A DNA stretch of 64,000 bases from Mactromeris polynyma (GCA_032209605.1 JASFXZ010000001.1:44954619-45018618), one strand, 5' to 3'; counted from the stretch's first letter, positions 48,701 to 59,741 are shown. Numbers and translations are program-made. The notes: generated by a model not told the origin, from the sequence alone.

Positions 48701-51700
48701 CACAATACTGACATTGTGGGTATAGTTCCAGGGGTCACTGTAGGCAGGCGGGGGTGCTGAAGCTGGCATATTTATTGTAACACAATACTGACATTGTGGG
48801 TATAGTTCCAGGGGTCACTGTAGGCAGGCGGGGGTGCTGAAGCTGGCATATTTATTGTAACACAATACTGACATTGTGGGTATAGTTCCAGGGGTCACTG
48901 TAGGCAGGCGGGGTGCTGAAGCTGGCATATTTATTGTAACATGATACTGACTTTGTGGGTATTGTTCCAGGGGTCACAAAATGCTGAGCAACATTATTCT
49001 TTTTCTTCTGCTTTCTTTCAGCAAAGCTCCAGTATCTGTTGACAAGAGAACCAATACAGCTGCTGATGAACAGGTTTGTTCTATATGTGTTTGTTTGATA
49101 TATGTTACCAATGAACAGCTTGTCTAATCTATGTAGCTTACTTTCTTATGTTTCACCCACATACTCATAGTGATGTTGTACTGTCAGTCTTCATGTCCTA
49201 AAGCTTGTCTGTGCTTTTCCTCCTGGATTTTGGATTTCAATGAAACTTTGGATGAGTTATTGGTACCAATCCTAGTTGTGTACATTATCAGCATTATTTG
49301 GTCAGATTATTTTTGGAAGAGTTATGGCCCTTTAGTGATGATATGGGGGGAACAAGTTTTCCCAAAAATAGATGGAATAGAGCGAGCTGTTGTCCATTCA
49401 TTTTGACCTTTTACTTTGGAGTCCTAATCATCAGTTACATTTGACAATTAAAACAAATTAGCATGGGCAGCAATAAAATAAAATATTTGTTAATCAGTCT
49501 CAGTGTTAATTCTATGGAGTTTTGCAAACCAAGCATTTACCCACTTAGACCCCTCAGGGACCATTTTGTTTTGAGTTCGGACCATTTTGATGGGTAGGTG
49601 TGAAAGCACTGACAACAACATGAATGTTTAAAAGTTTTAAGGATGTTTACAAATGAATGGTAAGCTCAATGGGTACAGTGCTTGACTGCCAATTTCATCA
49701 GATATTACATGCTGTGATTCATGTAGGAAAGTTGTCCAATTGCTTCCTGAAAAACAGATTAGTACTTTGTGGTGACCCAAGAACTCTGGTTAGATAAATT
49801 GACCAATGTAGCCATACATAACTAAATAATATTGAAAAAAGTCGAACACGAAAACCCCACAAATCATGAAAGTTATCTCAAGCGTTATCTAAAGATTAGT
49901 ATATATGTTTTCTGTTCGTAGAATTACTCCGGTGGGTCGCAGCCTGGAAGTTTGGAGTGTTTGAAGAATATGATATTCAAGTTACAACAAGAAGCCGTAC
50001 ATACAGACAGTGAAGATGAGGGATCGAGGACGAAGCTGTCAGAACGGGTTTGTTGCTTTATATTATGCTCTATAGGCACAGACTTATACTTTATTCTATA
50101 ATAATCAGGGGAGCTGTTGTGGTCAATGGGTAGAGCGCCTGGCCCTTGATCAGGAGGTCGTGAGCTTGAATTCTGCTGTGTGGAAGGTTGAACCACAAAC
50201 TTCACAATCCCCATCCTTGGTATCCAGGCTATTCATAACATTATGTATATTAAGAAAAACAAGGTATTTCTTATTTTAATTCTTTGGCATCTAGAGAGCT
50301 ATCTTGTACTATGTTCAGGGAAGATTTCATATATCAAGGATTTGACATTAAACTATTGTAACCTTGTCGACTGTGAGTTACTCTGGTTTTTGCTCCTAAC
50401 CTTTTATGTTTTGTATGTATATATATTTGTGATGAAAATAACCAGGATTCACACTATTGTAGAATGTAATGTGTTGTGATCAGTATGGCAATATATAGTT
50501 ACTGACTATCAAAGTGGCTTGCATTTACATTTTATACAAGTACAAATGATTTTTAAACATAAAAGTGACAACTCTAGAAACTTTGATTTGTTATTGATTT
50601 GAAGAGTTAACTAAAACTATAACACTCTGGATATGTTGTATAATTGTAGGTGCACAAGTTGAGTTAACTACATGTAATACTATAACACTCCGGATATGTT
50701 GTATAATTGTAGGTGCACAAGTTGAGTTAACTACATGTAATACTATAACACTCTGGATATGTTGTATAACTACATGTAATACTATAACACTCTGGATATG
50801 TTGTATAACTACATGTAATACTATAACACTCTGGATATGTTGTATAACTACATGTAATACTATAACACTCTGGATATGTTGTATAATTGTAGGTGCACAA
50901 GTTGAGTTAACTAAATGTAATACTATAACACTCTGGATATGTTGTATAACTACATGTAATACTATAACACTCTGGATATGTTGTATAATTGTAGGTGCAC
51001 AAGTTGAGTTAACTACATGTAATACTATAACACTCTGGATATGTTGTATAACTACATGTAATACTATAACACTCTGGATATGTTGTATAATTGTAGGTGC
51101 ACAAGTTGAGTTAACTACATGTAATACTATAACACTCTGGATATGTTGTATAACTACATGTAATACTATAACACTCTGGATATGTTGTATAATTGTAGGT
51201 GCACAAGTTGAGTTAACTACATGTAATACTATAACACTCTGGATATGTTGTATAACTACATGTAATACTATAACACTCTGGATATGTTGTATAACTACAT
51301 GTAATATTATAATACTGCAAAGAAAAATCCAGTAATTTCATTGGTTAAAAGCTCGCGTATAGGATTCTATATACACGGCGCTGACAGGGTATATGACGTT
51401 TTTCCCTTCATGCGCCTCGTGACAATTTTCGCTGACGGCTCGACTCGAAAACTTTTATCTCTTGATATCCGCAAGTTACTAGAAATTGACAATTGATCTT
51501 CACACCTGATTCAATAAATATTGAACAGAGTACATGTGTGCTAGTATTAATATTCAAAACGATCTATTTTTTAAGGTTTGAGCCAAATTCAGTTCGATAA
51601 AGTCCATGAGATCAGACGCTTGAAAATAAAAATTAGAGTGCAAGCGCGCGCTTAACCATGTGTATTGAGGTACCTTACGGGGTAATGCAATTAATTTTCA

Positions 51701-54700
51701 GGCATTATAACGTGTGAGTGAAATAAAAGAAACTTGATCTATAACAAGTAATTCTCGATATATTTTTAAAGGAATACGTTTTAATAACTGATATTTTACA
51801 AAATTAAAACGCTCTAAACAATTTTATGAACCCAAAACCCCAAAAATACACAGATCTAATTATTAGATCTAGAGATCGAGCTAGGCATCGAAACATTGCT
51901 TGTTTAACTAAATTCGTATGAAAACATGGAATTGCAGTATTATAAATTCGTTATACAGGTTGTTGACAGGGTATATGGGGGGAATATAACCAGTCTGCGA
52001 TTCATATAACCCTCGGCTAACGCCTCGGGTTATATGGCACACACACTGGTTATATCCCCCCATATACCCTGTCAACAACCTGTATAACTAATACTATAAC
52101 ACTCTGGATATGTTGTATAACTACATGTAATACTATAACACTCTGGATATGTTGTATAATTGTAGGTGCATGTAATACTATAACACTCTGGACATGTTGT
52201 ATAACTACATGTAATACTATAACACTCTGGATGTGTTGTATAATTGTAGGTGCATGTAATACTATAACACTCTGGATATGTTGTATAATTGTAGGTGCAT
52301 GTAATACTATAACACTCTGGATATGTTGTATAATTGTAGGTGCATGTAATACTATAACACTCCGGATATGTTGTATAATTGTAGGTGCATGTAATACTAT
52401 AACACTCTGGATATGTTGTATAACTACATGTAATACTATAACACTCTGGATGTGTTGTATAATTGTAGGTACATGTAATACTATAACACTCTGGATATGT
52501 TGTATAATTGTAGGTGCATGTAATACTATAACACTCTGGATATGTTGTATAACTACATGTAATACTATAACACTCTGGATGTGTTGTATAATTGTAGGTA
52601 CATGTAATACTATAACACTCTGGATATGTTGTATAATTGTAGGTGCACGTAATACTATAACACTCCAGATGTGTTGTATAACTACATGTAATACTATAAC
52701 ACTCTGGATATGTTGTATAATTGTAGGTGCATGTAATACTATAACACTCTGGATATGTTGTATAATCGTAGGTGCATGTAATACTATAACACTCTGGATA
52801 TGTTGTATAACTACATGTAATACTATAACACTCTGGATGTGTTGTATAATTGTAGGTACATGTAATACTATAACACTCTGGATATGTTGTATAATTGTAG
52901 GTGCACGTAATACTATAACACTCCAGATGTGTTGTATAACTACATGTAATACTATAACACTCTGGATATGTTGTATAATTGTAGGTGCATGTAATACTAT
53001 AACACTCTGGATATGTTGTATAATTGTAGGTGCATGTAATACTATAACACTCCGGATATGTTGTATAATTGTAGGTGCATGTAATACTATAACACTCTGG
53101 ATGTGTTGTATAATTGTAGGTGCATGTAATACTATAACACTCTGGATGTGTTGTATAATTGTAGGTGCATGTAATACTATAACACTCTGGATGTGTTGTA
53201 TAATTGTAGGTGCATGTAATACTATAACACTCCGGATATGTTGTATAATTGTAGGTGCATGTAATACTATAACACTCTGGATATGTTGTATAATTGTAGG
53301 TGCATGTAATACTATAACACTCCGGATATGTTGTATAATTGTAGGTACATGTAATACTATAACACTCTGGATGTGTTGTATAACTACATGTAATACTATA
53401 ACACTCTGGATATGTTGTATAATTGTAGGTGCATGTAATACTATAACACTCTGGATATGTTGTATAATTGTAGGTACATGTAATACTATAACACTCCGGA
53501 TATGTTGTATAATTGTAGGTACATGTAATACTATAACACTCCGGATATGTTGTATAATTGTAGGTACATGTAATACTATAACACTCTGGATATGTTGTAT
53601 AATTGTAGGTGCATGTAATACTATAACACTCTGGTTATGTTGTATAATTGTAGGTACATGTAATACTATAACACTCCGGATATGTTGTATAATTGTAGGT
53701 ACATGTAATACTATAACACTCTGGATATGTTGTATAATTGTAGGTACATGTAATACTATAACACTCCGGATATGTTGTATAATTGTAGGTACATGTAATA
53801 CTATAACACTCCGGATATGTTGTATAATTGTAGGTACATGTAATACTATAACACTCCGGATATGTTGTATAATTGTAGGTACATGTAATACTATAACACT
53901 CTGGATATGTTGTATAATTGTAGGTACATGTAATACTATAACACTCCGGATATGTTGTATAATTGTAGGTACATGTAATACTATAACACTCTGGATATGT
54001 TGTATAATTGTAGGTGCATGTAATACTATAACACTCCGGATATGTTGTATAATTGTAGGTACATGTAATACTATAACACTCCGGATGTGTTGTATAATTG
54101 TAGGTGCATGTAATACTATAACACTCTGGATATGTTGTATAATTGTAGGTGCATGTAATACTATAACACTCTGGATATGTTGTATAATTGTAGGTGCATG
54201 TAATACTATAACACTCTGGATATGTTGTATAATTGTAGGTACATGTAATACTATAACACTCCGGATATGTTGTATAATTGTAGGTGCATGTAATACTATA
54301 ACACTCCGGATATGTTGTATAATTGTAGGTGCACAAGTTGAGTTAACTACATGTAATACTATAACACTCTGGATATGTTGTATAACTACATGTAATACTA
54401 TAACACTCTGGATATGTTGTATAATTGTAGGTGCACAAGTTGAGTTAACTACATGTAATACTATAACACTCCAGATATGTTGTATAACTACATGTAATAC
54501 TATAACACTCTGGATATGTTGTATAATTGTAGGTGCATGTAATACTATAACACTCCGGATATGTTGTATAATTGTAGGTACATGTAATACTATAACACTC
54601 CGGATATGTTGTATAACTACATGTAATACTATAACACTCTGGATATGTTGTATAACTACATGTAATACTATAACACTCCGGATATGTTGTATAATTGTAG

Positions 54701-57700
54701 GTACATGTAATACTATAACACTCTGGATATGTTGTATAACTACATGTAATACTATAACACTCTGGATATGTTGTATAATTGTAGGTGCATGTAATACTAT
54801 AACACTCTGGATATGTTGTATAATTGTAGGTGCATGTAATACTATAACACTCCGGATATGTTGTATAATTGTAGGTACATGTAATACTATAACACTCTGG
54901 ATGTGTTGTATAATTGTAGGTGCATGTAATACTATAACACTCTGGATATGTTGTATAATTGTAGGTGCATGTAATACTATAACACTCTGGATATGTTGTA
55001 TAATTGTAGGTGCATGTAATACTATAACACTCCGGATATGTTGTATAATTGTAGGTACATGTAATACTATAACACTCTGGATGTGTTGTATAATTGTAGG
55101 TGCATGTAATACTATAACACTCCGGATATGTTGTATAATTGTAGGTGCATGTAATACTATAACACTCCGGATATGTTGTATAATTGTAGGTGCATGTAAT
55201 ACTATAACACTCCGGATATGTTGTATAATTGTAGGTGCATGTAATACTATAACACTCTGGATGTGTTGTATAATTGTAGGTACATGTAATACTATAACAC
55301 TCCGGATATGTTGTATAATTGTAGGTGCATGTAATACTATAACACTCCGGATATGTTGTATAATTGTAGGTGCATGTAATACTATAACACTCTGGATGTG
55401 TTGTATAATTGTAGGTGCATGTAATACTATAACACTCTGGATATGTTGTATAATTGTAGGTGCATGTAATACTATAACACTCTGGATATGTTGTATAATT
55501 GTAGGTGCATGTAATACTATAACACTCCGGATATGTTGTATAATTGTAGGTGCATGTAATACTATAACACTCTGGATATGTTGTATAATTGTAGGTACAT
55601 GTAATACTATAACACTCTGGATATGTTGTATAATTGTAGGTACATGTAATACTATAACACTCTGGATATGTTGTATAACTACATGTAATACTATAACACT
55701 CTGGATATGTTGTATAATTGTAGGTACATGTAATACTATAACACTCTGGATATGTTGTATAACTACATGTAATACTATAACACTCTGGATATGTTGTATA
55801 ATTGTAGGTACATGTAATACTATAACACTCTGGATATGTTGTATAATTGTAGGTACATGTAATACTATAACACTCTGGATATGTTGTATAATTGTAGGTG
55901 CATGTAATACTATAACACTCTGGATATGTTGTATAATTGTAGGTACATGTAATACTATAACACTCCGGATATGTTGTATAATTGTAGGTACATGTAATAC
56001 TATAACACTCCGGATATGTTGTATAATTGTAGGTGCATGTAATACTATAACACTCTGGATATGTTGTATAATTGTAGGTACATGTAATACTATAACACTC
56101 CGGATATGTTGTATAATTGTAGGTACATGTAATACTATAACACTCTGGATATGTTGTATAATTGTAGGTGCATGTAATACTATAACACTCTGGATATGTT
56201 GTATAATTGTAGGTACATGTAATACTATAACACTCTGGATATGTTGTATAACTACATGTAATACTATAACACTCTGGATATGTTGTATAATTGTAGGTAC
56301 ATGTAATACTATAACACTCTGGATATGTTGTATAACTACATGTAATACTATAACACTCTGGATATGTTGTATAATTGTAGGTGCATGTAATACTATAACA
56401 CTCTGGATGTGTTGTATAATTGTAGGTGCATGTAATACTATAACACTCTGGATGTGTTGTATAATTGTAGGTACATGTAATACTATAACACTCCGGATAT
56501 GTTGTATAACTACATGTAATACTATAACACTCTGGATATGTTGTATAATTGTAGGTACATGTAATACTATAACACTCCGGATATGTTGTATAATTGTAGG
56601 TGCACAAGTTGAGTTAACTACATGTAATACTATAACACTCTGGATATGTTGTATAACTACATGTAATACTATAACACTCTGGATATGTTGTATAATTGTA
56701 GGTGCACAAGTTGAGTTAACTACATGTAATACTATAACACTCCAGATATGTTGTATAACTACATGTAATACTATAACACTCTGGATGTGTTGTATAATTG
56801 TAGGTGCATGTAATACTATAACACTCCGGATATGTTGTATAATTGTAGGTACATGTAATACTATAACACTCTGGATATGTTGTATAACTACATGTAATAC
56901 TATAACACTCTGGATATGTTGTATAATTGTAGGTGCATGTAATACTATAACACTCTGGATATGTTGTATAATTGTAGGTACATGTAATACTATAACACTC
57001 TGGATATGTTGTATAACTACATGTAATACTATAACACTCTGGATGTGTTGTATAATTGTAGGTGCATGTAATACTATAACACTCTGGATATGTTGTATAA
57101 TTGTAGGTGCACAAGTTGAGAACAGAAGCAGCAAATCTTGGTATACAAGTTCCTGGTGATAGAATCGAAGGTAGAACTGACAAAGTGACTGGAGAGATAC
57201 CTTCATTACAAGGTTATGATTTCCACGGAGAGCCCGGGGGTCAAAATTTGGAAAAGTGAGTTTTACTACCAGGATTGTAAATTATGTAGACATAGTTAGC
57301 TGAATCTTTGTAATACAAAAATATACTTAACACAATTACAAACACAACTATTTCACTTAACCTTCATTTTGTTCCAAGTGTTAAATGCATTTTATTGTTA
57401 CAAATACGTAAATAATTTACCAAAAAGAAATCAAACTATGGCTCTAGTATTCATATTTCATAATTGATTGAGTTTTAGAAATTATGTTTTAGAATTAAAA
57501 TATAATTATTTCTTTATAATGTCATTGTGTTGAGGCAAACAGTGTTTAGTTGCGTATTTAATGGAGTCGGGTATATTACTGATTTGATAGAACTTTAAAT
57601 GTTAGCTGTTATTGAGAACTTTAAATGCTAGCTGTTATTGAGAACTTTTAAATGCTAGCTGTTATTGAGAACTTTAAATGCTAGCTGTTATTGAGAACTT

Positions 57701-58620
57701 TAAATGCTAACTGTTATTGAGAACTTTAAATGCTAGCTGTTATTGAGAACTTTAAATGCTAGCTGTTATTGAGAACTTTAAATGCTAGCTGTTATTGAGA
57801 ACTTTAAATGTTAGCTGTTATTTCACCAATACTGTGAGTGTAACCATTGTAGCAAGTGGTCATCAATTTTATAAGATACAATAGTGTAACTTTGTTAACT
57901 AACAACCTTAGGTTCAAGTGTCGTACCACCCAAAGTTACTGGGATAACATCATTTGGTTTAGTAACAATGTAGTATTGGAAATGTTCATTAAGTTATTGG
58001 TTGTAAATTGTTTCATCTGCCTGTTAAAAGTTAAATCAGGGGCCATATTCACGAACACTTTAAGACTGAAACTCAGACATAAAAATTCCAAAATTTATAT
58101 TTACCTGACTTTCATTTTTGTTCAATCGAAACAAACTAAATTTTGTCTAAATAGTTGTTATTACCCACTCTAAGCTTAAGCCAATATTTATTAAAATTGG
58201 TATTGTAATAACAATGTTAGAGCGAAAAGAACTCTTAACATTTTGAATTATAATTCTGAGTTTTAGTCTTAAAATGTTTGTGAATAAGGTCCCTGGTGTG
58301 AGACACGTGATACTGTGTCACTAATGTTTTAATGGTGAATGTGTTGCAGTGGCATTTCACAGTTCTAGATGGCACATAGCGGAGACCTAGAGTGATCGTC
58401 AAATTTTACGATTAATAAATGACTTTCTCAAAATCATGTCTGCTATGTAATGTGTACTAATTATATCATTTGTCATTCTATTCCATTCTTTATCAACAGG
58501 GCATTGGTACATCTTGATCGATTAAAGAATTTAGTCAACATACAGCAACCTAAAGGTGACGGTCAGACAGTAGGTGCTGGAGTTACTCCCCTTTGTGCTA
58601 ACATGGAAAATGAGAAATAA
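39404..58620 (+). CDS. LAS2: LAS2-like protein (C18orf54 family), complete eight-exon gene
   Basis: Joined coding exons: 39404-39755, 42853-43170, 43721-44560, 45114-45231, 49022-49073, 49922-50047, 57107-57255, 58500-58620; 2,076 bp, 691 residues. All introns are GT-AG and phases agree at each junction. The start ACCATGG is a good Kozak site. Segments that match what I recall of vertebrate LAS2: DREFLSATDALEAYL near the N terminus, DRPWEK and SYKAPVSV, SLECLKNMIFKLQ, and ALVHLDRLKNLV at the C terminus. The middle is low-complexity, rich in Ser, Pro and charged residues, with two related motifs APSWID and PPSWVHDID. LAS2 was named from a mouse lung adenoma susceptibility locus; its molecular role is little known. 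Introns here hold at least six minisatellites and several MITEs. The protein is longer than the vertebrate one, mainly through exon 3. Confidence 0.8.
39877..39957. repeat. Short hairpin element in intron 1
   Basis: CACAGGAG with TTATCTTCCTTTATCC pairs with GGATAAAGGAAGAGAACTTG and CTCCTGTG. A related segment (GATTGTCACAAGTTC, CCTTTATCC) lies at the right edge, 63961-63990. Confidence 0.55.
40349..40428 (+). other. Candidate alternative exon
   Basis: Between CTAG and GAG/GTATGT a frame reads MFPPSKLYYPNSLAKKNYY with basic residues after it, and looks coding. It needs phase 2 on entry and leaves in phase 1, so it cannot join exon 1 (phase 1) directly. It may be alternative, first-exon or decayed. 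Confidence 0.3.
40878..40921 (+). other. Candidate alternative micro-exon
   Basis: TATTTCAG, 44 bases, then GTATGT. In phase 1 it reads ALKSVQRFTTSSSDT, but its exit phase 0 does not fit exon 2, which is open only in phase 1. Confidence 0.3.
41311..41775. mobile_element. hAT-type MITE with 8-bp target duplication
   Basis: Flanked by GTGTTGAA at 41303-41310 and 41776-41783. Ends are CACAGGTGGCTGGTGAGTAG and the inverted CTACTCACCGGCCACCTGTG; the inverted repeats extend to about 37 bp through CATGACATTTAAAA. No coding capacity. It lies in LAS2-like intron 1. Confidence 0.85.
41896..42400. repeat. 28-bp minisatellite, 18 copies, in LAS2-like intron 1
   Basis: Units hold CAGTTCACACAAACATTGTG and GATATATA; TTG/TGG and TATAC/TATGC vary. 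As 28 is not a multiple of three and no stop occurs in the unit, all three plus frames stay open. It ends about 450 bp before exon 2. Confidence 0.95.
42853..43170 (+). CDS. LAS2: LAS2-like exon 2
   Basis: Follows TTCATCAG; phase 1 at both ends. Contains SQDLIRQINTDDFPSKSN and a basic stretch YGYKRPRSRRSKTLSSLQI, possibly a nuclear localisation signal. Donor GTAATA. Confidence 0.8.
43721..44560 (+). CDS. LAS2: LAS2-like exon 3 (long)
   Basis: 840 bp, phase 1 at both ends. It encodes a Ser/Pro-rich, probably disordered region with RSPTKSLRERSRSVSPS (possible SR-like phosphorylation sites) and the paired motifs KAPSWIDTMNTSDVSDS and PPPSWVHDIDNSDITS. Donor GTATCT. Confidence 0.85.
45114..45231 (+). 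CDS. LAS2: LAS2-like exon 4
   Basis: Follows TACAACAG; encodes ITRAGSPGKSRRPRSPDTD and LDGDRPWEKTASY. Exit phase 2 into exon 5. Donor GTATGT. Confidence 0.85.
45736..45884. mobile_element. pogo/Tigger-like MITE in intron 4
   Basis: Ends CAGTCAACTCTCAATACAAC and CGCTATAACGAGAGTCCACTG are inverted repeats of about 22 bp, flanked by TA on both sides (45734-45735, 45885-45886). TA duplication and CAGT..CTCTCGTTATAAC ends are typical of the pogo branch of Tc1/mariner. Confidence 0.8.
46150..46237. repeat. 44-bp perfect duplication
   Basis: Two identical units with TTACCAGCTGTTTTTGGCTG and GGGAATATATATACTC, a minisatellite at its first step. Confidence 0.9.
46672..48271. repeat. 76-bp minisatellite, 21 copies, in LAS2-like intron 4
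   Basis: Units hold CTGGGTTACCTGCTCCTACC, TCGGTAGCTATTACATGTAG and GATAGTACACCA. Variable sites: CTCGG/CTTGG, TGTTACG/TGATACG, AGTCTGG/AGACTGG. Near-constant length implies homogenisation. Confidence 0.95.
48411..48978. repeat. 80-bp minisatellite, 7 copies, just before exon 5
   Basis: Units hold GGTGCTGAAGCTGGCATATT and TATAGTTCCAGGGGTCACTG. The central five copies are practically identical. Each unit contains TTCCAG|GGG, an acceptor-like site, and the array ends about 45 bp before the true acceptor of exon 5. Confidence 0.95.
49022..49073 (+). CDS. LAS2: LAS2-like exon 5
   Basis: Follows CTTTCTTTCAG, a strong acceptor; completes the Tyr codon of exon 4 and encodes KAPVSVDKRTNTAADEQ. Ends in phase 0 before GTTTGT. 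Confidence 0.85.
49190..49420. repeat. Dispersed repeat in intron 5
   Basis: Phrases such as TTTCAATGAAACTTTGGATG and GGAAGAGTTATGGCCCTTTA are widespread in invertebrate genomes as an unnamed interspersed repeat (from memory). Ends unclear. Confidence 0.4.
49922..50047 (+). CDS. LAS2: LAS2-like exon 6
   Basis: Follows CTGTTCGTAG; exactly 42 codons. GSLECLKNMIFKLQQEA is the conserved amphipathic helix, followed by an acidic TDSEDEGSR. Donor GTTTGT opens the intron that contains the giant array. Confidence 0.85.
50105..50225 (+). mobile_element. tRNA-derived SINE head in intron 6
   Basis: GTCAATGGGTAGAGCGCC (A box), CTTGATCAGGAGGTC, then GAGCTTGAATTC (decayed B box). A short non-tRNA tail follows. 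Confidence 0.5.
50604..51305. repeat. Splice-site-derived minisatellite, left block
   Basis: Units of 63 and 39 bp, all sharing TACTATAACACTCTGGATAT. The 63-bp type includes TGTATAATTGTAGGTGCACA and AGTTGAG, identical to the acceptor and first 14 bases of exon 7 at 57093-57120. The block is cut at 51306 by a MITE. Confidence 0.95.
51306..51946. mobile_element. MITE inserted in the array
   Basis: ATTATAATACTGCA at the left (51306-51319) and TGCAGTATTATAAAT at the right (about 51932-51946) are inverted ends. The interior is unique, AT-rich and without coding capacity, with TTTCATTGGTTAAAAGC near the left end. Confidence 0.6.
51948..52088. mobile_element. Foldback element, about 140 bp
   Basis: Arms TACAGGTTGTTGACAGGGTA and TACCCTGTCAACAACCTGTA are perfect inverted copies and extend inward through ATATGGGGGG and ATAACCAGT; an inner ATAACCC..GGGTTAT pair also folds. 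The right two thirds recur at 17145-17240. Confidence 0.75.
52089..57106. repeat. Splice-site-derived minisatellite, main block
   Basis: Roughly 110 units, mostly 45 bp (TAATTGTAGGTRCATGTAAT), with 39-bp units lacking the TAG and a few 63-bp units near 54330-54450 and 56600-56720. The last unit runs without a break into exon 7 at 57107. All three lengths divide by three, so frames of about 1,640 (+) and 1,720 (-) codons cross the block. They are repeat artefacts: the block lies between exons whose phases match and which match a known protein. Confidence 0.95.
57107..57255 (+). CDS. LAS2: LAS2-like exon 7
   Basis: Begins GTGCACAAGTTGAGAACAGA straight after the last repeat unit's TGTAG; phase 0 in, phase 2 out. 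It encodes VHKLRTEAANLGIQVPGD and further residues to NLEK. Its first 14 bases are copied many times in the upstream array. Donor GTGAGT is strong. Confidence 0.85.
57591..57822. repeat. 26-bp minisatellite, 9 copies, in intron 7
   Basis: Units hold AACTTTAAATGCTAGCTG and TTATTGAG. One copy has an extra T. Confidence 0.95.
58039..58295. mobile_element. MITE of the GGGCCTTATTC family, copy 3, in intron 7
   Basis: Left end GGGGCCATATTCACGAACAC and AAGACTGAAACTCAGA; right end TCTGAGTTTTAGTCTTAAAA then GTGAATAAGGTCCCTGG. Complete with both inverted ends. Confidence 0.75.
58500..58620 (+). CDS. LAS2: LAS2-like exon 8 (last)
   Basis: Follows TTATCAACAG; completes the Lys codon and encodes ALVHLDRLKNLVNIQ, the conserved C-terminal helix, then a variable tail ending MENEK and TAA. 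Confidence 0.85.
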
Positions 58621-59060
58621 TTGCGTAGCATTGTTTTATGTTCTACAACGTATCATTGCTTTCAATACTTTGAACAAAGGTAGCAGATGATTGATGTACC
58701 AGGAACTATATGGAGTTCTAACTGTGAAGCAGTTACAGGGAACAGTGATATATTGTGTTGGACACGTGGAAACTTGGTATTTGAACACAGTCTGTATTTG
58801 ATGTGGTCATTCTATCTTAGTCATTTCATGATTTCAAAATTTGGAAGTCTTCGTGTTTGTCCATGGCCATTTTTTAAATGATGCGTTCATTCATGTTTCC
58901 ACTGCAAACAAAGTTGAAAAATTCTTCATAGGATCTTTTGTATGTATGTTCGGAATTCCAATAATACCTCACAATGTTTGAATGTCAATGAAGAGCTGAA
59001 CGTTTTCCAGATTCAGCTGTGTGCATTTTAGCGTTCGGCATCACGTTAGATTTATAGCAT

Positions 59061-59066
59061 AATAAA
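59061..59066 (+). terminator. First possible poly(A) signal after LAS2-like
   Basis: AATAAA 440 bases after the stop. Other AATAAA are at 59149-59154 and 60245-60250, so the 3' UTR may be longer and could include the 32-bp array. Confidence 0.4.
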
Positions 59067-59741
59067 TGTAAACATGTACTTTTAAGGAATGAATATTTTC
59101 ATGATGGTTGTTGCTCCTAGTTTTTGAATTTAGAAATTGTGTAGCTTAAATAAATTGTATCATTTCACTCTCTAGTATGGATAAATCTTTTGGTGCACTC
59201 ATAGTTTATATGTAATTCTTTAATCCTCCTTGTGTATATTGTGTTACCATAGTTACATACCTGTATAACTGCTGACATTGAACTTTGACCGTTATTTCAA
59301 GGTCATTGACAAAAATTCAGGTAGAAACAATTGCTGCTGATGTAGATAAGTAATTTATTGTTATTGTACATATTGAACATATACTCATTTGTCTAAGGGT
59401 ACCTTTGTGTTTTGTCCACGTAATTTGTGAATAGATAGTGCCCTCATCTACAATGTTTACCTCCCTTGTTCTTAATCATCAGCCATTTTGATATGCAAAA
59501 CTGATAAGCACTTATAGGAGTAAATCCCGAATATATAACTGAGAAAATACAAAGAGAATTTGCATGTGACAACCACTTTTTCTCCAGCTTTCTGAGTCAT
59601 GTGCCCACACGAGCATGATGAATGTTGTTTTTATATATCTGATCTTATTCTATCATTGTTTACATTATATTCCTTAAAAACTTTAAAGAAATTTGCACAC
59701 AATATGGCCGACTATTCAGAACAAGGGAAGTGAATATTGTC

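Noticed and set aside
52050..57206. Giant open frames (about 1,640 codons + and 1,720 codons -) as genes
   Set aside because: They exist only because all repeat units are multiples of three without stops. The block is an intron: exons 6 and 7 join in phase and match a known protein family.
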